Source of the DNA: Stercorarius parasiticus
Taxonomy: Eukaryota > Chordata > Aves > Charadriiformes > Stercorariidae
Length of the DNA stretch: 64,000 nucleotides
Assembly: GCA_013396915.1 (NCBI GenBank)
Contig: VWZL01001295.1
Span: forward strand, 1,690-65,689
Reading direction: 5' to 3'
Shown: positions 12,856 through 64,000 of the stretch, piece after piece
Numbering within the stretch: the stretch's first letter is position 1
Layout: the number at the start of each line of letters is the position of its first letter
Notes under the pieces: model-generated
Told to the model about the DNA's origin: nothing
Seen by the model: only the letters and a program-made list of their open reading frames with translations
Database searches by the model: none
Translations under genes and position numbers: made by a program

Positions 12856-13394
12856 GAAAGTGGGTGATGAGCAGTGGTGGCTGGGGTCAGCGTGGGAGAC
12901 ACGGGGCCACCCCAGCCCTGCTTGGGAGGCGGGGGGTTAGTGCCATCAACAGCAGCTTTGCAAAAGAAAAAAGCATCAGGGTTGAGTGTTGAGGAGGAAG
13001 ACGAGGTGCCCACCAGCATCTGCTCCCACGAGGAGGACCGGGGTGGAGCATCCTCCACTGAGCCCTTGCAAACTCGTTGCCCCCAGCCCAGGCGCTGTGT
13101 CTTCGTATATTTGCGGTTTGGGGATTTTTTGGCTAGATAATTTAGAATAATAATAATTATTATTGTTATCTGGAGCAGCGCCCAGTTAGACGGACGCAAG
13201 GTGGTCACACAAACCAGGGTGACAGCTGGGACGGGGCATCGGGCACCGTTTGGAGAAAGCAAATCTCGTACCAGGATGTGGGGCTGGCACTGCAGCACCT
13301 GCGGGCATCGTACACGTGGGATTTTTCTTTAATTTAGAGAGGAAAAAAAAAAAGGAAGGGGAAAAAAAAGGGCAAAAAAGCATGTGCCTATGTA

Positions 13395-13680
13395 ATATAA
13401 AATTCAAGTTAGGCTCTCGGTGACTGCACGGAAAACAACAGGCTTTTTATGTTGGCTCTTGGGGTAGGAGGAGAGCAGGCTAGAATAAAGATTTACAGTG
13501 TTTGGGAGATTAAAGGCCCTTGGTACATTGTTCAAATACCACGAGATTAGTTTCCAAGGAGACGGATACCAGTTGCCATAGGCACCGGGGGGCCAGGAAT
13601 TAGGATTGCGATTTTTTATCCTGATCACGCAACCAGTAGCTGAACGCTGCTAAAACTCGGGCTTTAAATAACCCCAGCAT
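13395..13680. other. candidate conserved non-coding element
   Basis: AT-rich, non-repetitive stretch following an A-rich run (13340-13380). No coding sense. Status inferred from composition. Confidence 0.2.
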
Positions 13681-15569
13681 TAGCTTACGCGGCACCGAAC
13701 CAGGGACTGGAAACCGTATCTCCCTTCCTTCCCCCGGCCCCGGCGCCCGCTCGGGTGTGCGGAGTTGGGCCCAGGTATCCACAGAGGGGTGCGAGGGGAC
13801 ACGGGGCTGGGCACCGAGGTCGGTGCAACCCCAAGACCTTCCCTGCAGCCCATTGTGGGGCTTCTGGGCTCATTTCAGCTCGTTTTTTTTTCTCTAGGCA
13901 AGGGATTGCCAGCATCTCCTTGCGATGGAGGAGCCACGCGGTTCCCTGTTGCAGTCGCTGGGGCAGGGGATGTACCGAGGGGCAGAATTAGTCACTTGCT
14001 AATTTTGGCTTCCCCTGGTCGCCTGCTTCTGGGAAGTGCAACCCGAGCCCTGGCGCATGGGACGCCGGATCTGTGCCCCCGATGCCCGCCTCTCTCCTTC
14101 TAGGAACTGCAGAGCACCAGGTGGTGTCGGGGCTGTGCGGGAAGGGGTGCTGGGCATCCCCCCGGGGAGGGAGGCTCGACCCTGGGAGCCATGCAGGCAC
14201 CCAGGTCCCCATGGCTGGGTGCCATTGCTCACCCATCAGGCATCATGATGCTCATCTCCAGCTTGACCGCCCCCAACCACCCATGCGGGGCCACCGGTGC
14301 AGGATCTGGCTCAGCCACGGCCGCTTTCCATGCCTAGTGCTCACAGCATCCCTTCCCTGCAATGGTGGGAACGCTCCGAATAACACTTACTTTTCCCCCC
14401 CTTCTCCCTTTTTTTCTTCTTTCTTTTATTTAATAAATGAAGAGGCAGTTGCTCGAAGCGAGAGATTCTGCGCCTGCCTGCCGTGAGATTGCGGCGTGGA
14501 AACTTGTCTAGAGCTGAAAGCTGCGCTGCTCGGGCTCCGCAGGCAGAGCCATCCCCCCCAGCAGCCGCCGTGACATGAAAATGTTTATCCTGGGGGAGAT
14601 GAGACGCAGCTTCTGAAGAGCACTTGATCCTCATCCGTCTCTCTTTGCGCTAGACAGAACCCTACTATAATTTTACTGTATTATATTTGTGTGCGCGCCT
14701 AGGCCAGGCTTAAGAAAATCAAGGCGGCGGCAGAATGCAACGCCCTGGTTGGGGGGGGGAAGCTAAATTCCTGCTGCAGGTACATCCCCCCGTGGGAGCC
14801 CCTGGTTTGCTCTTTGCTTCTTTTATAAGTGGGACTAAACCGCGGCAGGCGCCGGATTATCCAGGAAAGCGGAGCTGAGGCGGCGATGCCGGTGGATGTT
14901 GTGGTGCCGGCGTGTACGTGAGGAGCTTTTCCAGCAGGTGCCCTGGGGTTTGTTGGTAAAATAAAACCGGGGAGGAGGTGTCTGGTGGTGGGGGCTTGTT
15001 CTGCCCGGGACTAACCAGCTGGAAGGACCAGGGGGGAAAAATTTTGGGGGGAGCTGGCAGACCCAGTGGGGTGAGGGCTGCCGGCATGGTGAGGACGTGG
15101 GCACAAGCAGTTGGGTGCCCCAGACTGTGCCGGGGGCTGTTTGCCCCCCAGCTCCGCTGCTTTCAGACTTTTGCAAAAAGATACTGGCTTGAAAAGTAGC
15201 AAAAAAAAGGGAATTTGTGGATATGGGGAGAAACGTGGCAGCGGTTGTGGGGCAGCAGTTGGACCAGGTTGTGGGGCTGGGGCTGCACCGGCACCTGCCT
15301 TTGGGGGATGGAGATGTGGGCGCTGGTTGGCAGCGGGTACATCAGCAGGGTGGCACCTGGGGTCCCCAAAACCCAGAGCCCCCCCGCCTGCCCCGGGAGG
15401 GGTGCGCCGCAGGGGCACCTGCACATGGGGCAGAGGTTAGGAGTTTGTGGGCTTTGGGGGGCATTTAGATGTTTGAGGGTATTTCTGGGCATTGTGTGAG
15501 TGCCCAGGACCGCAGTTAACCACTGTACCACCAGCAGCGGTGCTGACCGCGCAGCTCACCAACCGCCCG

Positions 15570-15587
15570 CTAACGAAGCTTCGTTAG
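15570..15587. repeat. 18-bp perfect palindrome
   Basis: CTAACGAAGCTTCGTTAG equals its own reverse complement. No spacer, in non-coding DNA. Could be a dimeric factor site or chance. Confidence 0.7.
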
Positions 15588-16646
15588 TGAAGCAATAAAC
15601 CACCCCAACATAAGCTGCGTGGCTTCGCCCTGCGCTGGCTCGGGATGGAGAGGATGCGGCCGTGGGGGCCGGGGGCTGGTGCCAAATTCGGGTTAAGGGA
15701 TTAGGGTTTAGCCAGGTGGCACGGGCAGGTTAAAGCCATCATGCCACGAGTGAGTCGCCCGGATGGAGCAGAAATCTCCACCACTGCGGCAAAAACCGGT
15801 TATTTGGTGGGCGCGGGGCTGTGCCGCGGTGCTCCCGCACCCGACACGGCTTCGGTCGCATCCACCGGCTCCGCTGATACCGGTGTTTGCTTAAGTGATT
15901 AGAAAAAAAACCACAAGTTGAAATTCAAGCCTTGTCCCTACCCCTAGCTTTCGCCCCGCTGCGGTTGATGTGGTTTCCAGGGTTTTTTGCTGAAGCGGCT
16001 CCAGCTCGCCGGGCACCTCGCCGCTAACAGGCGCCTGCCCAAAAAGGGACCTCAAAAGTCCCTGAGATGGAGCGGGACAGAGAAATACCTCTGGAGTCGG
16101 TGAGATAACCCTTAGTACAGGTCCTGCTTGCCCCAAAGCGATGTCCCCAGTGGGGACACGGGCGATGGTCCCCTCACTTGGAGGGGGGATGTTGTCCCAA
16201 CGCTAGCAAAGGACATTATTTGTCCCTCTGGCTCTTATCAGGACAGGTCCTGATGGATTTTAAAGCGTGTTTAATGATAGCCAGGGCTAATTGCTTAAAT
16301 GTCCTCCAGGACCAGTGTAATTTTTAAAAATCCCCTTTAAATATGCCCTCCCAGAGTAAAAAGGCAATTACAAGTAAAATCACTGTCACCTCGTCGTTAT
16401 GTGCAGGTCATCGTTCCATCCATGTCCAGTGTCACAGATGGGCAAATGTGGCACCCGACGTCCCACGGCTTATTCAGTGTTTTGGGTGGCCAAGAAGCCG
16501 AAATGCCACCTTCAAAAGTCCTTTTGGTGCCTGGTAGCCTGATCCCCCCCCCCCAGCAGTGCCTTCCCCTGCTCTAGTGCACCCCAGGCTGCCCCTGCTC
16601 TCCCGGGAGGGAGCATGGCCTCTAAGTCCATGTCAAGACCTACCTC

Positions 16647-16730
16647 TAATATATATATTTGAATATCTATATTCAATAGATATTGATTTATTGTTGATTC
16701 AATATATATTGATTTATTTATTTTTTTAAA
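16647..16730. repeat. AT-rich low-complexity sequence
   Basis: TA-type and GATTTATT repeats, including an inverted repeat TTGAATA/TATTCAA (16659-16676). Non-coding. Confidence 0.7.
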
Positions 16731-18559
16731 GCATTTTGCTGGAATTGGGGCTGGCTTGTTTGGGCTTTCCATGGTCTCACCGGCACCGCTGAAGTAACAG
16801 GCAGAATTTTCCTGGAAAAATGAATAAGCGAATGATTTCCAGCCACTCTTGTGTGGAGCTGCAGGCAGGACTGGCGTGATAGTCTTTTTTTTTTTTTTCC
16901 CTTCTTTTTTTTCCCTCCTCAGCGTGCTGAATGGTCAAAGCTCTCATTAATTTCAGTTCTTGTTTGGCTCCCCAAACTGGGAGCCAGCCCACGCGGCCGG
17001 AGGCTTTATAAACATCCCGGGCGGGCGCGCGGGGGGATTTCCGTGGTGATGCTGCGATGTCTGTAGGGCAAGGGGGGGGCACTGGTGACTCTCTGTGCCG
17101 CTCCCCTGCTTTTCCCTTCTCCCTTGCTGTCATCAGACCCCGAATCGTTCCATGCTGATGGCGTTTCCTTGGTGCTACGGCTGAGCCGGTGTCCTCCAAC
17201 TTATCCTCCTCTTGTCACTCGTGGGTGCAGTTGGTGGCTTAAGGGCTGAGCTGGAAGATGTTGCACCCACCCAGCGCTGGTGGGTTTGGGTTGGGGCACT
17301 GGCTGTCGGATGCTTTGCCCTGCGATGGTTTTGAGTGGTCTGGCGTTCTCGTTATGGGAGATGCTTCGTGCGGTGAAAATCCCCAGGGTTACATTTGTAA
17401 GGTACAGTAGAGCTGCAGGAAAAAAAAAAAGAAATCAATCGCTGAATTCAGTTTAAAACCAGTATTGGTAGAAAGCAACGTAAGAAGGAGCTGATGCGAG
17501 ATGTCCTCGGTCCCTCCTGGGCATTTGGCTGTTCCCATCTCACAGCATCTCCTGCTCTGCACTGGGTTTGGCCTTGGGTAATTCCCAGAAAAGGGGTTAT
17601 TGCCTTTTTCCTGATGGCCCAAAGGAGCAGCGGGCACAGGGGGAGCCGGCAAGAAGTTCAGCCCGGTTTTGTGAGTCCTGGGCAAGCGCGTGGTTCCCTT
17701 TGGGAAACTGGATTTTGGGGTTTATGCTAAAGAAGGCTTATTGCACACAGCAAGGTGAAAGCAGCGAGGAGGATGGCAGTAGACATCCTTCTCCAGGCTC
17801 CACCATGGCAGTATGGAAACACCAGCTCGGCTTAATAAATAAGATACTATTGCTTCTGGTTGTGGCGCGGGGCTGGAAATTGCTGTGAGGCTTGAAAAGA
17901 TGAGCAAGAAGAAGGGGGACAGCAGTCAGCCCCAGGAGCTCGCAGCACCCATCTTTGCCATGAACCGAGCCCCAGCCTGGCAGGCGATGCTGGTGAACTG
18001 CCGGCTCCCATCAACTCCCCTCCGTTTCTCCTAATTGAACCCGTCCATAGTTTAAGGGATATAACAACACAGTTTTTCTGCTTGGAAATTTCCTTTGGGG
18101 GGTTGTTGTTGGCTTGTTGGGTTTTTTGTTTTTTTTTAACTGTTTTGTTTGCTCCGAACACTTTGGAAATGGTGACGCAGCACACGAGACTGGAGGATGT
18201 TTATTCTGGGGAGAGATGCTGCCCCTCAGCAGCGGCCGGGGGGATGGAGATGGGATGCTCCTGCTGCGGGTGCAGGGTTTGGGGGGGACCGCTGCCATTT
18301 CTGCAGGAGTTCGGGAGCCTCCCCGCGCACCAGGTTTTTCCTTTGCTGCAGCCCAGGTGATTCACGAGCGAAACTCCCCCGGGGCCAAATTTATCATCTT
18401 TCCCAGGATTAGAAAGGGAGGCAAGGAAGGAGGTGTCGTAAGAGCGGAGCAGGTGATGGCCTGTGCGGGCTGCCTGCCTGCGTCCCTCACCGGCTGTGGC
18501 ACCGCACCCCCATCCCCATGCTGCTCGTCCCGTCCCCGCGAGACTCATTTGGGAGGGAG

Positions 18560-18626
18560 AAATAATTAAATAATAATAAAATTAAATAATAAAGTAATTT
18601 TTTTTATATTAAAAAAAATAATAAAG
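18560..18626. repeat. AATAAT-type low-complexity sequence
   Basis: Runs of AAT/TAAA units followed by T and A runs. Non-coding, likely length-variable. Confidence 0.75.
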
Positions 18627-18884
18627 CCCTCTGCGAACGTTTGCTGTGACAGCAGCACGACGGTCCCTGAGTCACCCTGTGCCCTGGGGACAGGACTCGG
18701 GACATGGAGGTGGGATGGGGCTGGGGCTGGACCTGAGCCCTGTCTCCCCGCCATGCTCCAGGAGGGGGAAATCGACCCCTCGGTGCGTGCCCTGGGGTGG
18801 GGTTTGGTGTGTGGAGCCCTGGGAAGGGGGGGTAGGATGCTCTGCACCCATCCTGCCCACCTCTCTCCCTGCTGCCGGCCCTAA

Positions 18885-19200
18885 CTGCTATAAGAATGGT
18901 TTACCCCAGTTTTCCTAAAGATTACTTTCCCTTTGATTAGACAAACAACTTCAAGCCTCATGTCTTAATTTGATTTGAATAAGCCTAACGCTTGCTGTGA
19001 AGTTTTTTTCTTCCCTTTTATTCCCCCCATTTTCTAAATCCGCTGTCAGTGCTCTTCGTGGCCATAAATGATTAAAAACTATACAGGAATATTGTCCCCC
19101 CATCCCTTAAATTCCTGTTGTATTACTTGGGTCATATTTTCATTATGATTTTTTTTTTTCTCGTTGAGTGATTCTCCCTTTTCCTTCTTAAAAAATCAGC
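18885..19200. other. candidate conserved non-coding element
   Basis: About 300 bp of complex AT-rich sequence in GC-rich intron, with TTTGATTAGACAAACAACTTC, TTAATTTGATTTGAATAAGCC and CATAAATGATTAAAAAC as representative parts. No frame, no repeat family recognised. Confidence 0.3.
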
Positions 19201-19882
19201 CAGGTGAAAGGGATTATTTTTGTGCCGGTCTCTTGAGAGCAGGGAGTGGGTAGGGAGGGGGTGCAGAGACCCTGCCCCACTTCCCACTGATGTTATCCTG
19301 GGTTTCCCTTCAGTTCCCCCTCTGGGGCCGGATCCAGCTCATGGCTTTGCTCTCTGCAGCCAAGGGAGGAGCATCTCTTCCTGTGGGAGGCCGTGACAGA
19401 GCAGGTTGGGGCAGCTTGAGCTCTCCAAGGGGCTGCGACCAGCCCCACCGAGGCAGGGACCGGCTCTCCAAAACGCTGCCAGAAGGCAACAAGAGCATCC
19501 AAGTCATAGTAGTCATATTTAATAATAATTAGGGCACTCAAAAATACGTACAGGCATCAGAATAAGGCTGTTTTCCAAGTGAGTGCTTGTGGGGGGATTA
19601 AGAAGGGAGTGATGCTCTCTGGACCGAGTCCGTTCCTGACGGCAGCCCCCAGGCGATGGCTGGTCCCAGCCCAGCGTTGGGGCCGCCCCATGTCCTGCGG
19701 GCTGGGAGAGCAGCTCAGGGAGAGCTCAGCGGCCGCCATTGCCTCGCTGCTCCTTGCCAGCTGCAACAAGGCACCTCTTATTAACACAGCAGCGATTAAA
19801 AGAAGGAATCTTGAGTTCCCTGCACCCACAGGGCTGTCTGTGCACAGGGAGCTGCTCAGGAGCTTGCACGTGAAGTGGTCCC

Positions 19883-19914
19883 TCGTCCGTCCATCCATCC
19901 ACCCGTCCATCCAT
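19883..19914. repeat. (CCAT/CCGT)n short tandem repeat
   Basis: Seven to eight tetranucleotide units of TCCA/TCCG type. Polymorphism likely. Confidence 0.75.
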
Positions 19915-21731
19915 GTCTGCACAAACAGCAGGACTGGAGCAAGGCGGACCGTTTCCCAGCGTTGCTGCAACCCTTGGTGATGGTAAAGCTGGAGGTGCCT
20001 GGCAGAGCCCCGTTCCCAGCGTGGGGATGTCCGTGGGGGCTGTGCCGGAGGGCGGTAGCGCCCAGGCTGCAGGACCCTGTGTTCAGTTTCCTGCTTTAGT
20101 CTCCAAGCTGATGCGTGATTTTGGGGTTTGATATCCCAAGATCGTTCTGGAGGAGAAGACTCAGACGTCAGCTTCGTTTGGGCAGTCGGTGCTGTTAAGA
20201 GCGGGCCCGGAGGTCCTGACGAGAGCGGTTTCTGAAATTCGGTTGTTATTGTTTAACACAGAGTTGTCTGCACTGCCGTTGGTGTGTTGCGTGCCCACGT
20301 AACAGCAAGGTTTGCAGCGATGTTCATCAGCCCCCTGCCCTGTGCCTGCTCAGGCACCTGCAGAGATGCTGGCTTGGGGGGGACTTGTTATTTTGGGCCA
20401 AAATCCACCTTTTCCCCATTTGCGAGGGGCAGCATGGCCCCGCTTTGCTTGCAGATTCCTTCTGCCTGGACACGGGTGTAGGAAGGTGGATTTGGGTTTT
20501 TGCTGTTGACTTTTCACCCTTGTTTTCAGCAGGGCCGAGTGGCCGCGGTTATCGGCTGAGCCGCAAATCGAGTTAGGCGCGGGCAGCTTCATTCATATTC
20601 CCCGGCTCCCGCTGGTCTTGCCTCGTTAGAAATTCTCCGGCCTCTTTTATCCGCTTGCGGCTTCGAGCACATGATTTACAATCTGGTTTGAGTGGCTCCC
20701 GAGCATTGCTGGCTAATTTCCCACCCTTTATTGGCAGGATTAAAGCTAAGTGGTGCGACACTGCCCTGTGGATGGAGGGGCGATCGCTGGGGGTGACCGT
20801 GTTGGGTGCTGGGGGGTGATGCTGTATCAGGTGTGCGGTGATTTATGCAGGACGAGCCCCTGCCTCAGTTTCCCCCACAGTTTCTCGCCGTGGGTCATGG
20901 TGAGATGTGCACAGCGGGGTGCAGAGACCTGGCGCAGCTGCTGCACGTGTGGCCAGGCCCCAGCATTTTTCCCCCTTTTTTCCCCATTTTGCAGTGAGGG
21001 ATGGAGGTCCCGGAGCCGAGCCCCTTCTCGGGTGCAAGGTGCCTGCGTGCCGCCTGGTGCTGCTCCTGCCAGCATGGTCCCCCAGGAGCTGTGGGGTGGG
21101 ATGATTTGGTGATGGAGCCCCTCGCCATGAGCTGCCTCTCTCCCCTGGGGTGAAGGTGGAGCACCCTGTGGTTTTGGCCTGTTCCGGGGACACCTTTGGG
21201 TGCCAAGCTCTCCTCTCGCCCAGGGTATAGGGAGGGAGGCGTGGGGACGGCCGGCATGGTGTCCTTGCGGGGACACATGCATCACCCCCTGCTCTCTCCT
21301 GCCTGCAGAGCTTCGGCACAGGAACGTTCCACATCTGCTTCAGCGCACATCCTCCTGCTCGGCACGGCCACAGCCTGCTTGTCCGGGGTGTCCCACCACG
21401 CGGTTGGTCTGACACGCCCCATGCAATGGTGGTGTCTCCCCAGGGGCCAGTCCCAAGGGCAGAGGTGACCTGGCCACTGCTGGGACACGCAGCATTGGCC
21501 CCGGGGTTTGATTATGGCTCGGCAGCGTCCACAATCTCCACTCCTTTAGCAGAGGAGACGTGGGGGACACGGGGCTCAGGCTGGCCCCGGCCTCTCTCTG
21601 TGCCCCAGTTTCCCCGATGTATCCACGCTGGTGCCGTGCCGTAGCCCACAGCAGATGCTGGTGATGCTCGCCACCAACTCTCCGTCAGTAACAGCAACAT
21701 ATATATCTTTTTTTTCTGTTTCCAGGTGAAT

Positions 21732-63446
<41,715 letters not shown>

Positions 63447-64000
63447 GTAAGCGGAGGGCTAAGAAATAACCACGGCTTTCCCTGCCCTGTGGCAGAGAGA
63501 ATATATGACCAAAACTGATGGGGTAGTGGGGAGACGTCCAAACCTCCTGCATCCCCGGGGGAGGCTGGGGAGAAGATCCTACCTGGAAAAAGAAAAGTCA
63601 GGCTCAGCAAGTTTGTTCAGGAGCAAACCATCCTCTTAGACGATTGCAATTCTGTGAGCTGGGGAGAGACCGGGCTTAGACTCAATCTTTCAGCATATTC
63701 TGGAGGATTTGATTATCCCTTTCCCATTAGCAATTTACTCACCATGAGCAATTTATTCACTGGTTAAAGCCCTTAATTTGAGCCATCGTTTAGCAGTTGA
63801 GCTTCTAAGGAAACAAGGTTTCTGTGATCACTGCAAATGTGGTTTCTCTCTCTGCCCCATCCTCCCCAATAAATCTCAGCCAGTTTTAATCAAATGTGTC
63901 AGAATTAGCAGCCCCAGAGATAATTAGGAACCTAATAGATTTATGAATAATAGGTGGCTAGGTAGAGGAGAGAGATCTGGCAAGCAAGAGCAAGCCTGCA
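63447..64000 (+). other. start of the intron after exon 24
   Basis: No further GTF2IRD1 exon is seen; the basic and Ser-rich C-terminal sequence is absent. 63690-63960 is AT-rich (GATAATTAGGAACCTAATAG) and may be a conserved element. Confidence 0.6.

Larger units (their letters stand above)
1..21725 (+). other. 5' flank and/or first intron, no coding exon recognised
   Basis: No conserved coding exon is visible on either strand. Long open frames here are GC-rich, proline/serine/alanine-rich and cross many CpG codons, typical of chance. Because exon 1 starts with a splice acceptor, at least the 3' part of this stretch is intron. It alternates GC-rich sequence with AT-rich islands (listed separately) and has no clear transposon copy. 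The non-coding first exon and promoter may be inside it or upstream of the window. Confidence 0.7.

Noticed and set aside
15691..15710. Telomere-like GGGTTAAGGGATTAGGGTTT
   Set aside because: Only two to three imperfect TTAGGG-like units; too short for an interstitial telomeric repeat.

Overview
The window holds most of one vertebrate gene on the plus strand, GTF2IRD1 (GTF2I repeat domain-containing protein 1, a nuclear transcription factor of the TFII-I family). The host is most likely a bird. Reasons: the protein is a close but distinct counterpart of the mammalian one, introns are short, the DNA is GC-rich, and the only clear interspersed repeats are two CR1 LINE 3' ends, one in each orientation. 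I cannot name the species. I see no prokaryotic, viral or mobile-gene content.

Layout. Positions 1-21725 contain no coding exon I can support. This stretch is upstream DNA and/or the first intron, with GC-rich CpG-bearing segments (about 290-730 and 9286-9655) and several AT-rich islands that look like conserved non-coding elements. The start codon is at 21732, in an exon at 21726-21854. From there 24 coding exons can be read through to 63446 with intact frame and GT-AG splice sites. They encode about 884 residues, and the last part of the protein lies beyond the window. Introns total about 39 kb; the longest, 51857-60764, is 8.9 kb.

Protein architecture. An N-terminal dimerisation-like segment (exons 1-2) is followed by five I-repeats. 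Each repeat is encoded by an exon pair: a short exon ending in a tyrosine codon plus one base, then a longer exon starting in the same phase. The pairs are exons 3+4, 7+8, 15+16, 19+20 and 22+23. The second exon is exactly 184 bp in four repeats and 193 bp in the fifth. Linker exons 5-6, 9-14, 17-18 and 21 carry the variable, Ser/Pro/acidic-rich sequence, including two SUMO-type motifs (LKQE near residue 265, IKIE near residue 493).

The most interesting points are two unreported-by-homology in-frame cassette exon candidates (44884-44976, 31 codons; 57231-57278, 16 codons), a NAGNAG tandem acceptor at exon 14, three 31-bp tandem units carrying E-box/M-box cores at 59806-59898, and candidate promoters and conserved islands in the 5' 22 kb. 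Sequence gaps (one N at 10007; 37 Ns at 36804-36840) both follow poly-T runs in non-coding DNA. Exon numbers below count coding exons only.
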